From Shimia isoporae (GTDB taxonomy: Bacteria; Pseudomonadota; Alphaproteobacteria; Rhodobacterales; Rhodobacteraceae), in the NCBI RefSeq assembly GCF_004346865.1, contig NZ_SMGR01000001.1, positions 868,001 through 932,000 on the forward strand: a stretch of 64,000 nt of DNA, in the 5' to 3' direction. The position numbers were made by a program, and so were the translations under genes. The notes beneath the pieces were generated by a model, which saw nothing but the letters and a program-made list of their open reading frames with translations, searched no databases and was not told where the DNA came from. Below, one piece after another: positions 19,413 through 27,543 of the stretch (position 1 is the first letter of the stretch; the number at the start of each line of letters is the position of its first letter).

Positions 19413-19975
19413 GAGACTTTGGCCTCCATGTCGGGCCGCGGGCGTTCGGGCGGCGCAACTTTCTCGGTTCCGATATGGATGAAACCGGCTACTTTTTCGC
19501 GGGGCGAGAGATCAAGGCCGCGTTCCACAAACGTGCGGTCGTGGCTGGCCCAGCCCGATAGCCAGTTAGCGCCCCAGCCGGCCGCAAGCGCGGCATTGAG
19601 AAGTTGAAGGCAAACAGCACCGGCTGAGTAGGTCTGTTCGATCGCAGGAACCTTTTCCGAGATTACCGGAGCTTCGATGACGGCGACGGCCAGATCAGCG
19701 TTGGCGAATTGCGCGTATGCCTTGGTGATCTTGTCTTCATCAACGCCCAATTCCTCACCACGCAGTCGCGCGAGGTTGGCTAGTTTGTCCAAGCTGTCCC
19801 TTGTGAGAACAATCAGGCGCCAAGGCTCGAGTTTGCCATGGTCAGGACTGCGCAGGGCGGCCTGCAAGAGCGGTTCGAGTTGGTCGCGCGTTGGTGCCGG
19901 CGCCACCAGTGTCTTGGCTGGGCGCGAACGGCGGGTTTGCAAGAATTCCAGCGCCGCCGGATTTGGAGTGGGCAT
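19403..19975 (-). CDS. nitroreductase family protein (YdjA-like)
   Basis: 190-residue FMN-dependent nitroreductase-fold oxidoreductase. The N-terminal RRSRPAKTL, the APTRDQLEPLLQAALRSPDHGKLEPWR region and the late GWGANWLSGW are characteristic of short YdjA-type proteins. ATG 19975 follows GAGGGAG; longer in-frame starts run into the upstream gene and look non-coding. Part of a minus-strand operon with the HDAC-like gene upstream and the EI24 gene downstream. Physiological substrate unknown. Confidence 0.9.
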   Translation of the reverse strand: MPTPNPAALEFLQTRRSRPAKTLVAPAPTRDQLEPLLQAALRSPDHGKLEPWRLIVLTRDSLDKLANLARLRGEELGVDEDKITKAYAQFANADLAVAVIEAPVISEKVPAIEQTYSAGAVCLQLLNAALAAGWGANWLSGWASHDRTFVERGLDLSPREKVAGFIHIGTEKVAPPERPRPDMEAKVSWQ

Positions 19976-20027
19976 GAATGTCTCCCTCAGATCGTTGCGG
20001 GATAGGTCAGGCTTTTCCCGCGTGTTT

Positions 20028-21149
20028 TCAACCGCCTTCGGGCGGTTTTGCAAAGAAATCAGCCATTTCGTCGATCAATTCGGCAAAAAAGGCTTCTACG
20101 CGGGCGTTGGGCTGGCGTGTCGCCAGAGAAGCGGCCATAGGATCGTCGGCAGTGATCGCCGAGCCCGAAAGCTCTTCAATGACGGCATGTCCGCAGAACG
20201 GAACATAGGCTTCGGAGTACCCGCCCTCGTGAACAAGCACAAGTTTGCCATCGCACATGGCCTGCGCGCTGGCCATGACCTGTTTGGTCATTTGGCGGAA
20301 TGTATCGGCGGTGGCAAGCATCCGAGAAAGCGGGTCAAAGGCAGAGGCGTCAAATCCGCAAGCAACGATGATGAGGTCGGGTTTGTAGTCCGCGAGTGCC
20401 GGCAGAACAACTTTTTCCATCGCGTGAAGATAGGTGTTGTGACCGCCGCCCGGGGGGAGGGGAATGTTGATGTTAAAGCCGAGGCCTGCGCCTTTGCCAC
20501 GATGCTCAAGATCACCGGTGTCGAGCGGATAGTTTTTTTCCTGGTGGAGCGAAATCGTGAGTACGTCATCACGATCGTAGAAAATGGCTTCGGTGCCGTT
20601 TCCGTGGTGCACGTCCCAGTCTAGAACGGCAACTCGGTCTACCAGCCCCTCAGCCTTGGCGGTTTCAATCGCGATAGCGATATTGGCGAGCAGACAGAAT
20701 CCGTTGGGCCAGTCTGGCAGGCAGTGGTGCCCCGGAGGGCGCGACAGCGCATAGGCGTTCTGAAGATCGCCCTTGGCGACGGAGCGCACTGCTTCCGTGG
20801 CGAGACCGGCAGACAGCACCGCGATCTCATAGCCACCTTTTCCAAAGGGCGTGCGCAGTCCGAGTTCGCCGCCACCGGCATCAGACATTTCCTTGAATCG
20901 GTCCAGTAGATCGGCCGGATGCACTCTTTCCAGCGCGGAGCGGTCCGCAGGAGTGGCAGAGCGTAGCGTCAGTTCGGCCGCGAGACCGCTGACGTCCAGT
21001 AGATTCTTGAGCCGACGCTTTGTTTCGGGGCTTTCCGGCAAGCCCCCAGCAGCGAGAGGTTGGACAAGGTCGCCAACGGGCAAAGTGAGCGCGTAGTTGC
21101 CGCCGCTGTGCCAGAAGCAGCGTTCGTCAAAGTAGAAACCTGTGGTCAT
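20028..21149 (-). CDS. histone deacetylase/acetoin-utilisation family amidohydrolase
   Basis: 373-residue zinc-dependent deacetylase of the class II HDAC-like family. Catalytic His pair in RPPGHHCLPDWPNGFC, zinc ligands in DWDVHHGNGT, and the closing GFDAS and HEGGYSEAY motifs are all present. In bacteria such proteins deacetylate polyamines, small amides or proteins; the substrate here is unknown. ATG 21149 is preferred over an upstream codon because the family begins with FYFDERCFWH and GCGAGG lies upstream. First gene of the operon. Confidence 0.9.
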   Translation of the reverse strand: MTTGFYFDERCFWHSGGNYALTLPVGDLVQPLAAGGLPESPETKRRLKNLLDVSGLAAELTLRSATPADRSALERVHPADLLDRFKEMSDAGGGELGLRTPFGKGGYEIAVLSAGLATEAVRSVAKGDLQNAYALSRPPGHHCLPDWPNGFCLLANIAIAIETAKAEGLVDRVAVLDWDVHHGNGTEAIFYDRDDVLTISLHQEKNYPLDTGDLEHRGKGAGLGFNINIPLPPGGGHNTYLHAMEKVVLPALADYKPDLIIVACGFDASAFDPLSRMLATADTFRQMTKQVMASAQAMCDGKLVLVHEGGYSEAYVPFCGHAVIEELSGSAITADDPMAASLATRQPNARVEAFFAELIDEMADFFAKPPEGG

Positions 21150-21216
21150 GTCAGCCTCGCTCGCAGATAGTTGCGCGACACTGTTGCCCGATGGTCGGGC
21201 TTTGTAAATTGGCGAG

Positions 21217-21474
21217 GTGAAATTGATCGCTGACCTGAGCCATATGGCCGTTGCTGGAACACTGATCGCGGTGCGTGTGACTCCCAAGGCGTCGCGCAAT
21301 GCGCTTGTGACGCAAGACGGCAAGCTTCGGGTTTATGTCACAACAGTTCCCGAGGGCGGTAAAGCCAACGCAGAGGTGCAGAAGCTAGTGGCCAAGGCAT
21401 TGGGTGTGTCCAAGTCCCGATTGGAACTTGTCCGAGGAACCACGTCGCGAGACAAAGTTTTCCGCGTGACCTAG
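21217..21474 (+). CDS. DUF167 (YggU-like) family protein
   Basis: 85-residue DUF167 protein. The core IAVRVTPKASRNALV and EGGKANAEVQKLVAKALGVSKSRLELVRG is typical. The GTG at 21217 gives the fuller N-terminus; ATG 21244 is an alternative and neither has a strong SD. The stop overlaps the convergent 79-residue gene by 4 bp. Molecular function unknown. Confidence 0.85.
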   Translation: MKLIADLSHMAVAGTLIAVRVTPKASRNALVTQDGKLRVYVTTVPEGGKANAEVQKLVAKALGVSKSRLELVRGTTSRDKVFRVT

Positions 21475-21710
21475 GTCGGATCGCGTTTGAGCATGTAGAC
21501 ACCTTCAGGCAGATCCAGAGCGGCGGCGAGATCCTGCACCTGATTGGTGGACAGGGTGATTTTCTGCATTGTGTCTGTGCGCGCATCGTATTGTTCGATG
21601 GTGACGCAGTCTTCAAACATGTTGATCACCACATCTTCGCCCAAAGGCGCATCGCCTTCATCCACGAGGGTCACAACGGTTGAGTCAAATTCGTGCTCGA
21701 TGCTGAACAT
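21471..21710 (-). CDS. small acidic hypothetical protein
   Basis: 79-residue acidic protein of no family I recognise, with a valid SD (TTGAGG) before its ATG. It has no signal peptide, membrane segment or cysteine cluster apart from one Cys, and reads as alternating beta strands. It is plausible as a conserved lineage gene because of its clean start and tail-to-tail packing with the DUF167 gene. Confidence 0.65.
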   Translation of the reverse strand: MFSIEHEFDSTVVTLVDEGDAPLGEDVVINMFEDCVTIEQYDARTDTMQKITLSTNQVQDLAAALDLPEGVYMLKRDPT

Positions 21711-21810
21711 ACCTCAAGCCTAGCGTGGATGTGTCAAATCGCAAGGTTTTCCCACTAGAACCTGCGCGGATGCCGAATTAGGTTGGTTGGCATCGATTGG
21801 GAGGGATGGG

Positions 21811-22533
21811 ATGCGCAGTGTCGTAAAGCCATTGAGAGCGTTGAGAATTTTGCCAGTTTTGGTGCTGGCAGGGTGTGTCAGCACGACGTCTCCACCGCCT
21901 CAGCAACAGGCGGCGCGCGCAGCGCCTGCTTCGATCACTCTGTCACAGGCCAAGGCCAAGCTCGCACCAATTACCGCGCGAATGGAAGGCGTTGCAGAGC
22001 GGGAGTGCCGGGCGCGCACGCCTGCCGGTACAAACTGTGACTACAAGATTTCCGTGGACGAGCGTCCGAACCAGCCGGCGAATGCATATCAGACCCTGGA
22101 CAAGACCGGGCGCCCCCTGATCATCTTCACTCCGACCTTGATTGCGCAGACCCGTAATCAGGATGAACTGGCCTTTGTGATGGGACATGAAGCGGCTCAC
22201 CACATTGCCGGACATATTGGCAAGACGCAGAACAACGCGGCACTCGGCGCGATTCTGCTGGGGGCGGCTGCTGCGGCTGCCGGTGTGGACGGCAGCGCAT
22301 TGGACATGGCTGTGAACACGGGGGCACAGATTGGCGGCCGCGCTTATTCGAAGAACTTCGAGCTGGAAGCGGATGCCCTTGGCACGATTATCGCACATAA
22401 ATCCGGGTACAATCCTGTGCGTGGTGCCGAATTCTTTGCGCGTATCCCTGATCCGGGCAACCAGTTTCTTGGCACCCACCCGCCAAATGCGGCGCGGATG
22501 CAGATCGTACGAGAAACGGTAGCCAAGCTCTGA
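21811..22533 (+). CDS. M48-family metalloprotease lipoprotein
   Basis: 240-residue periplasmic zinc protease. Lipobox LVLAGC puts lipidated Cys22 after the signal peptide. Zinc site H126-EAA-H130 (VMGHEAAHHIAGH) with third ligand in FELEADALG, then a C-terminal GTHPPNAAR motif, all as in the Loi/BepA-like M48 group, which act in outer-membrane quality control. RBS GGGAGGGA precedes ATG 21811. It is followed 2 bp later by an IMPACT-like gene. Confidence 0.93.
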   Translation: MRSVVKPLRALRILPVLVLAGCVSTTSPPPQQQAARAAPASITLSQAKAKLAPITARMEGVAERECRARTPAGTNCDYKISVDERPNQPANAYQTLDKTGRPLIIFTPTLIAQTRNQDELAFVMGHEAAHHIAGHIGKTQNNAALGAILLGAAAAAAGVDGSALDMAVNTGAQIGGRAYSKNFELEADALGTIIAHKSGYNPVRGAEFFARIPDPGNQFLGTHPPNAARMQIVRETVAKL

Positions 22534-22535
22534 AG

Positions 22536-22889
22536 ATGTTGCAACTCATGAACGTGGTGAGCGATCGCGGCTCAAAGTACGCGGTGTCCGGCGGACCGGT
22601 GAGCGGGCGAAAGGATGTGGATGCCTTTCTAAAAAACCTCAAGAAGAACAAGAAATTCGCTAAGGCCACTCACAACACCTGGGCGGCATTGATGGAAGAT
22701 GGAACGCCCTTGAAGGGGGATGACGGAGAAAGCGGAGCGGGTCTGGTGATCCTGCGCATGCTGGAGCGCCAACAACTGACCAATCACGTGATCGTCGTGA
22801 CGCGCTGGTATGGTGGCGTGAAACTGGGCGGTGACCGGTTTCGGCGCGTTCAGGATTGTGTCGACGCTTATTTCGCGGAGATGGATTGA
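22536..22889 (+). CDS. YigZ/IMPACT-family N-terminal domain protein
   Basis: 117-residue protein matching only the N-terminal (UPF0029) domain of YigZ/IMPACT: SKYAVSGGPVSG, THNTWAALM, GDDGESGAG and VTRWYGGVKLG are the family motifs. Normal YigZ proteins are about 200 residues with a second C-terminal domain, absent here. The start lies 2 bp after the protease stop; an ATG at 22548 is an alternative. It may be a stable short form rather than a fragment, since the domain is intact. Confidence 0.8.
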   Translation: MLQLMNVVSDRGSKYAVSGGPVSGRKDVDAFLKNLKKNKKFAKATHNTWAALMEDGTPLKGDDGESGAGLVILRMLERQQLTNHVIVVTRWYGGVKLGGDRFRRVQDCVDAYFAEMD

Positions 22890-22951
22890 CCCACATCAAT
22901 GGTTTTTGAACCCTTGGGTGGTATGCGCTGTCCTGTCAAAAGGAGAGCGCA

Positions 22952-23215
22952 ATGCCAAAGGCCCAAAATCTCAGACGTCATGTGGCGCTGATGGACAATG
23001 CCGCCCGTCGGGTCGGCATGGATCTTCAGGAAGCTGCCATTCGTGGCGCTTTGCGTGTGGACGAGATATCCGACGCGGTTGTGCGTTGTACGAATTGTCC
23101 GAAGCCCGACGCCTGCGAAGCATGGCTAATGAAAGGCCCAGGCACAAAAGGCGATTTGCCGGAGTTTTGCCGGAACAAGGTGATGTTTTCCCGTGTCGGC
23201 GCGGTGCTGACATGA
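22952..23215 (+). CDS. DUF6455-like cysteine-rich protein, copy 1
   Basis: 87-residue soluble protein with Cys46, 49, 55 and 73 in the pattern C-x2-C-x5-C-x17-C, shared with the next two genes. The N-terminal half is helical with a conserved V-G-M-D-L-Q-E-A-like segment. RBS AAAGGAGAG precedes the ATG. The stop codon overlaps the start of copy 2 in an ATGA. Four conserved cysteines suggest metal or Fe-S binding, but this is inference. Confidence 0.85.
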   Translation: MPKAQNLRRHVALMDNAARRVGMDLQEAAIRGALRVDEISDAVVRCTNCPKPDACEAWLMKGPGTKGDLPEFCRNKVMFSRVGAVLT

Positions 23216-23487
23216 AACCACTGGGGAAGGCACCAGAGCACCTGATGAAAATCCGCTCCATGGCCAAAGTGGCCGGTGCTGATTTGCAAGGCGCAGCGGA
23301 GGACGGTGTTTTGTCACAGGAAGACTGGGCCCGGATGGTTGAAAAATGTCGAGCGTGCGATTGGGATGAAGGCTGCGCCCGGTTTCTGGCGCGTGGGCGC
23401 TTAGAGGGACCTGTGGATATTCCGGAGGGGTGTGTGAACCGCGACCGGCTCATGGAGTTGGCCGCAACAAATGGTGAAGAAGAATGA
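23212..23487 (+). CDS. DUF6455-like cysteine-rich protein, copy 2
   Basis: 91-residue paralogue with Cys46, 49, 55 and 74 (C-x2-C-x5-C-x18-C). The start overlaps the stop of copy 1 (ATGA, 23212-23215) and its own stop overlaps the start of copy 3 (ATGA, 23484-23487), so the three are translationally coupled. The N-terminal half resembles copy 1 (MAKVAGADLQGAAEDG). Function unknown. Confidence 0.85.
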   Translation: MKPLGKAPEHLMKIRSMAKVAGADLQGAAEDGVLSQEDWARMVEKCRACDWDEGCARFLARGRLEGPVDIPEGCVNRDRLMELAATNGEEE

Positions 23488-23756
23488 CGGCACAGATTGC
23501 CCACCTAGGCGACCCCGCTACACATTTTTGGCTGACGCGTTCCATGGCACGCGTTGTGGGGGTCTCGTTCTCTGAAGCGATGGCAACGGGCGTCATGAGC
23601 GCCGCAGACTATGCCCAGATGGTCACACGTTGCCGCCAATGCCCCTATGTGCAGGACTGTCAGGCATGGCTCGGGGCGCAGCAGGGCGTCTCTGCATGTG
23701 CGCCTGAATTTTGTCGCCATGCGAAAACGTTGAGCGATCTGATCGACGCGGTCTAA
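23484..23756 (+). CDS. DUF6455-like cysteine-rich protein, copy 3
   Basis: 90-residue paralogue, the last of three, with Cys50, 53, 59 and 77 in the same C-x2-C-x5-C-x17-C spacing plus an extra Cys72. The first 20 residues differ from copies 1 and 2, but MARVVGVSFSEAMATGVMS aligns with their helical segment. It ends 5 bp before the convergent DCC gene. Function unknown. Confidence 0.85.
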   Translation: MTAQIAHLGDPATHFWLTRSMARVVGVSFSEAMATGVMSAADYAQMVTRCRQCPYVQDCQAWLGAQQGVSACAPEFCRHAKTLSDLIDAV

Positions 23757-23761
23757 CCGCG

Positions 23762-24139
23762 TCAGGCAGAGGACGCTTGAGCCATCCTGCGTTTGTGCCG
23801 CTTGTATAGGGCAGGTGCCAATGCGCGATCATAGACGAATGCCGCAATTGTGCGCACAATAGGGAGGCCAACCAGTTTGGCCAGCCATTGGTATCGCGGC
23901 ATTTCATTCCACAAAACGATAAACGCCGGTACGCCTGAAAAGAGCTGCCCTTCGTGTGCAACATGCAGGCGCCGCGCGGCGTCTTCTGCATCTATTCCCC
24001 ACTGAGAAAGTGCATCGGAGTTGAGGTCGTCAAACCTGATCGTGAGGTTCTGTTTTTCGGAATAGGTGCGGTAGTGACAGATTTCCGCGTTACAGACCGG
24101 ACATTGGGCGTTGAAGAGTACGCGTGTTTCTGAGGGCAT
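23762..24139 (-). CDS. DCC-family thiol-disulfide oxidoreductase-like protein (DUF393)
   Basis: 125-residue DUF393 protein with the short family core: LFNAQCPVCNAEICHYR contains a CPVC redox-type motif, followed by FDDL, GIDAEDAARRLHV and the membrane-like YQWLAKLVGLP segment. ATG 24139 is selected as upstream codons lie inside rimO. It lies 41 bp downstream of rimO on the same strand. Redox activity is assumed from the motif, not shown. Confidence 0.85.
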   Translation of the reverse strand: MPSETRVLFNAQCPVCNAEICHYRTYSEKQNLTIRFDDLNSDALSQWGIDAEDAARRLHVAHEGQLFSGVPAFIVLWNEMPRYQWLAKLVGLPIVRTIAAFVYDRALAPALYKRHKRRMAQASSA

Positions 24140-24180
24140 TACGTTTCCGACTGTTGATACAGAGTGGATACGCTGCGCGA

Positions 24181-25590
24181 TCAGTTTTGGCTCAGCCGGC
24201 GCCCCCAAAGATCATATTCGCCTGCTTCGTCGACTTCGACGGAAACGATGTCACCGACCTTTAAGCCATCGGTGTCTTCGTCGATGAAAAGGTTGCCATC
24301 GATTTCAGGCGCATCGGCTTTGGTTCTGCAAGTCGCGATGCCGTCTTCGTCGATATCGTCCACAATAACATCCGTCACCTGGCCAACCTTTGCCGCAAGC
24401 TTGGCTTCGGAAATGGCTTGTGCTTTTTCCATGAAACGCTCCCAGCGTTCTTGTTTAACCTCGGCGGGGACATGGTCAGGCAGGTCGTTGGAGCGGGCTC
24501 CGTCTACGTTTTCATATTGGAAACATCCGACGCGATCGAGTTGGGCTTCGTCCATCCACTCGAGAAGATGCTGGAACTCTGCTTCGGTTTCTCCGGGATA
24601 TCCGACGATGAAAGTCGAACGCAGAGTGATGTCCGGACAGATGTCGCGCCATGCCGCGATTTCGGTGAGCGTTTTGGATGTATGCGCAGGCCGGGCCATG
24701 CGCTTGAGGGTATCCGGGTGGCTGTGCTGAAACGGAATGTCCAGATAAGGCAAGATCAGGCCATCAGCCATTAGCGGAACCAGGTCGCGTACATGCGGGT
24801 AGGGGTACACGTAGTGCAGGCGCACCCAAGCGTCGAATTGACCGAGTTCGCGTGCCAGATCGGTGATATGACTGCGTACTTCGCGGTCTTTCCAAGGGTG
24901 GGTCGAGTATTTGCGATCCAAACCATATGCCGATGTGTCCTGTGAAATCACCAGGAGTTCGCGCACACCGTTTTCAACCAGCTTTTCTGCCTCGCGCAGC
25001 ACCGCGTGGACCGGGCGAGACGCCAATTTGCCGCGCATGTCGGGAATGATGCAGAATTTGCACTTGTGATTACAGCCTTCCGAGATTTTCAAATAGCTGT
25101 AGTGGCGGGGCGTGAGGCTGACACCTGAAGCGGGAAGCAAATCTACAAAAGGATCAGGCGACGGTGGCACCGCGCCGTGGACGGCGTCCAGAACCTGCTC
25201 GTATTGATGAGGACCGGTGACGGCGAGCACTTTGGGGTGCGCGCCGGTGATGTATTCGGGTTCAGCGCCCAGACAACCGGTCACAATCACCTTGCCGTTT
25301 TCTTGAATGGCTTCGCCGATCGCTTCCAAACTTTCCGCTTTGGCCGAGTCCAGAAAGCCGCAGGTGTTCACGATCACTGCGTCCGCGCCTGAGTAATCTG
25401 GCGAGACGCCATATCCTTCCGCGCGCAGGCGGGTCAGAATGCGTTCACTGTCCACCAGTGCCTTCGGGCAGCCCAGCGACACCATGCCTATGGTCGGCTG
25501 TCCCGGACGGCTGTCGCCGGTCACGGTGGCGCGGGCGAGATCTGGGCGAAGGTCGGGCGGATTGCTGGAAGACTGGCTCATGCGCGGCAT
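24181..25590 (-). CDS. rimO: ribosomal protein S12 methylthiotransferase
   Basis: 469-residue radical-SAM methylthiotransferase that modifies Asp in ribosomal protein S12. The N-terminal domain has Cys41, Cys77 and Cys106 for the auxiliary cluster; the radical-SAM motif is Cys173-x3-Cys177-x2-Cys180 ([13 protein letters not shown]); the C-terminal TRAM domain ends the protein. An in-frame ATG at 25581 is an equally possible start, as neither has a strong SD. Confidence 0.95.
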   Translation of the reverse strand: MPRMSQSSSNPPDLRPDLARATVTGDSRPGQPTIGMVSLGCPKALVDSERILTRLRAEGYGVSPDYSGADAVIVNTCGFLDSAKAESLEAIGEAIQENGKVIVTGCLGAEPEYITGAHPKVLAVTGPHQYEQVLDAVHGAVPPSPDPFVDLLPASGVSLTPRHYSYLKISEGCNHKCKFCIIPDMRGKLASRPVHAVLREAEKLVENGVRELLVISQDTSAYGLDRKYSTHPWKDREVRSHITDLARELGQFDAWVRLHYVYPYPHVRDLVPLMADGLILPYLDIPFQHSHPDTLKRMARPAHTSKTLTEIAAWRDICPDITLRSTFIVGYPGETEAEFQHLLEWMDEAQLDRVGCFQYENVDGARSNDLPDHVPAEVKQERWERFMEKAQAISEAKLAAKVGQVTDVIVDDIDEDGIATCRTKADAPEIDGNLFIDEDTDGLKVGDIVSVEVDEAGEYDLWGRRLSQN

Positions 25591-25626
25591 ATAGGCGAGT
25601 GTGCCCCGTTTGGCAAAGGGGGAAAG

Positions 25627-25648
25627 GTTCAGGCCGTTTGGCCTGAAC
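25627..25648 (-). terminator. hairpin after arsC-like gene, probable terminator
   Basis: Perfect 9-bp stem GTTCAGGCC / GGCCTGAAC with a 4-base loop, 33 bp past the arsC-like stop. On the minus strand it is followed by only a weak T-run (CTTTCCCCC), so termination may be partial and read on into rimO. Confidence 0.55.
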
Positions 25649-25680
25649 GGGACACATCCGGGAGATGCAAACGAATCCGG

Positions 25681-26019
25681 TCAGAGAATGTTCAGAACTG
25701 CCTCAGGTGGACGCCCGATTGCAGCTTTGTCTCCGTGAATGACAATAGGTCGTTCGATCAGGATTGGGTTTTCGGCCATAGCTGCCAATAACACCGCTTC
25801 GTCGTCGGATTTGGACAAGCCAAGTTCCTTGAACAGCTTTTCCTTGGGGCGCATCATGTCGATGACCGAAACACCTAGTCGCACGCGCATTTTTTCAAGC
25901 TCGTCCAGCGAAGGCGTATCCTCAAGGTAGCGGCGAACGGAGACGTCGCCCTTGCCTTCGATCAGCGCCAGCGTTTGCCGTGACTTTGTGCAGCGCGGAT
26001 TGTGCCAGATTGTGATCAA
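25681..26019 (-). CDS. ArsC/Spx-family arsenate-reductase-like protein
   Basis: 112-residue glutaredoxin-coupled ArsC-like protein. Catalytic Cys10 is in [10 protein letters not shown], and the C-terminal [19 protein letters not shown] is family-typical. Start is a TTG at 26019 whose TTGA overlaps the pyrD stop; no ATG is available in frame. Located in an operon with pyrD rather than with ars genes, so a role in arsenate reduction is uncertain. Confidence 0.88.
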   Translation of the reverse strand: MITIWHNPRCTKSRQTLALIEGKGDVSVRRYLEDTPSLDELEKMRVRLGVSVIDMMRPKEKLFKELGLSKSDDEAVLLAAMAENPILIERPIVIHGDKAAIGRPPEAVLNIL

Positions 26020-27083
26020 AGCCAGTCCCCCCGCTTGGTCCCAATGGCGTCGGCCACATTGGCAAAGCCGTCCCGTTCCAGAAGCGCGTCAAGGCCGCGA
26101 ACGATATCCTCACCGAGCGAGAACCCGCCAAAGACCAGAGCGGTGTAGACCTGAACCGCCGACGCGCCCGCACAGATTTTTGCGTAGGCATCTTCCGCAG
26201 AACTTACGCCGCCCACGCCGATCAAAGGCAGTTCGCCGTCTGTCAGTTGGCTTAGTCGGGCCAGAACGCGCGTAGATTTCTCAAACAACGGTTTGCCAGA
26301 AAGCCCGCCAGCCTCGGATTTTTGCGGATTGAGCACGCCATCGCGCGACAATGTGGTGTTCGTCGCGATCACTGCATCAACACCGCTTTCAATCGCCACC
26401 TCGGCAATTTCGGAAAGTTCTCCATCGCTCAGGTCAGGCGCAATTTTCAGGAAGACCGGAATTTTGCGTGCGAGCTTATCGCGCGTTTGCATGACACCCG
26501 CCAGCAGCGCGGAAAGTGCCGCCTTGCCTTGCAGATCCCTCAGTTTTTCAGTGTTGGGGCTGGAAACGTTCACGGTCGCAAAATCGAGATGTGCACCACA
26601 ATGCGCCAGCACCTTTGCAAAGTCAGCAGCGCGATCGTTGCTGTCTTTGTTGGCTCCGAGGTTCAAGCCGATCACGCCTTGTGCGGGGCGGTTTGCAAGG
26701 CGCTTCGCAATAGCTTCCATGCCGTCGTTGTTAAAGCCGAAGCGATTGATTGCGGCTTTATCTTCCATGAGGCGAAACAGGCGGGGCTTGGGATTTCCGG
26801 GTTGCGCTCGCGGGGTGGCCGCGCCGACCTCGGCAAAGCCGAAACCGGACACAGACAATCCTTTGAGCGCGGTTGCGTTTTTGTCGAAACCCGCTGCGAT
26901 TCCCACCGGATTTGGCAAATCAAGTCCAGCAAGAGACGAGCGCAATCGTGGCGATGTGATCGTTCCGGGGGCATGTGCCAAACCGAGTTGTAAGGCTTTG
27001 ATGGCCAATCCGTGGGACACTTCAGGATCCACGCTGCGCAGAGCCTTCATGCCCAATTGCTCCATCGAGCGCATCAGTGTCAT
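26016..27083 (-). CDS. pyrD: dihydroorotate dehydrogenase (quinone), class 2
   Basis: 355-residue membrane-associated FMN enzyme that oxidises dihydroorotate to orotate with quinone as acceptor, the fourth step of UMP synthesis. Class 2 features are the N-terminal helix, [25 protein letters not shown], and the catalytic serine region [15 protein letters not shown]. The start at 27083 overlaps the upstream DUF952 stop (ATGA) and its stop overlaps the arsC-like TTG start. Confidence 0.97.
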   Translation of the reverse strand: MTLMRSMEQLGMKALRSVDPEVSHGLAIKALQLGLAHAPGTITSPRLRSSLAGLDLPNPVGIAAGFDKNATALKGLSVSGFGFAEVGAATPRAQPGNPKPRLFRLMEDKAAINRFGFNNDGMEAIAKRLANRPAQGVIGLNLGANKDSNDRAADFAKVLAHCGAHLDFATVNVSSPNTEKLRDLQGKAALSALLAGVMQTRDKLARKIPVFLKIAPDLSDGELSEIAEVAIESGVDAVIATNTTLSRDGVLNPQKSEAGGLSGKPLFEKSTRVLARLSQLTDGELPLIGVGGVSSAEDAYAKICAGASAVQVYTALVFGGFSLGEDIVRGLDALLERDGFANVADAIGTKRGDWL

Positions 27084-27421
27084 GTGATCACTCCAGCCGG
27101 AAATTGGTGACTGCCGTCTACCAGCGGAAGGGGCTGCGCCCATGACACATCCGAGAGACGCAATTCCCGATAAAGATGCGGGAAGTCCGCGCCGCCTCGG
27201 GATTTCTCCCATTTGAGAGCGTCGCCCAGAGTTGCCGCTTCAACACAGAGCAAAAACAAGTCTTCCTCACCGGCGAAGTGTTTGTCTGCGGTCTCGGTGA
27301 CTTGTTCCGACGTTGAAAAATGAACATAGCCGTCAGCTACATCGATCGGCGCACCGGCCGTTTGGCCATCTGCGCGCAAGGCCGCCCATTCGTCGGCACG
27401 GAAGATCTTGAAAATCAGCAT
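27080..27421 (-). CDS. DUF952 family protein
   Basis: 113-residue DUF952 protein: [13 protein letters not shown] at the start, [22 protein letters not shown] and [14 protein letters not shown] are the family blocks. ATG 27421 is chosen over a TTG three codons upstream. The stop overlaps the pyrD start in an ATGA, so it heads a DUF952-pyrD-arsC operon. Function unknown. Confidence 0.9.
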   Translation of the reverse strand: MLIFKIFRADEWAALRADGQTAGAPIDVADGYVHFSTSEQVTETADKHFAGEEDLFLLCVEAATLGDALKWEKSRGGADFPHLYRELRLSDVSWAQPLPLVDGSHQFPAGVIT

Positions 27422-27543
27422 GCTGCTCAAATGCCTTGCACTAGCAGTCAGGTCAAGTTGCCTAGGCGGTGTTATGCCTTTGACATCACAGGTGGTTAGA
27501 TTGCACGATATTGACTGAATGATAAAAACAGAGGGGGATTCCC

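Noticed and set aside
27480..27512. TTGACA as -35 box before the 5'-nucleotidase gene
   Set aside because: No -10 hexamer at 16-18 bp; the nearest candidates are at 10 or 21 bp.
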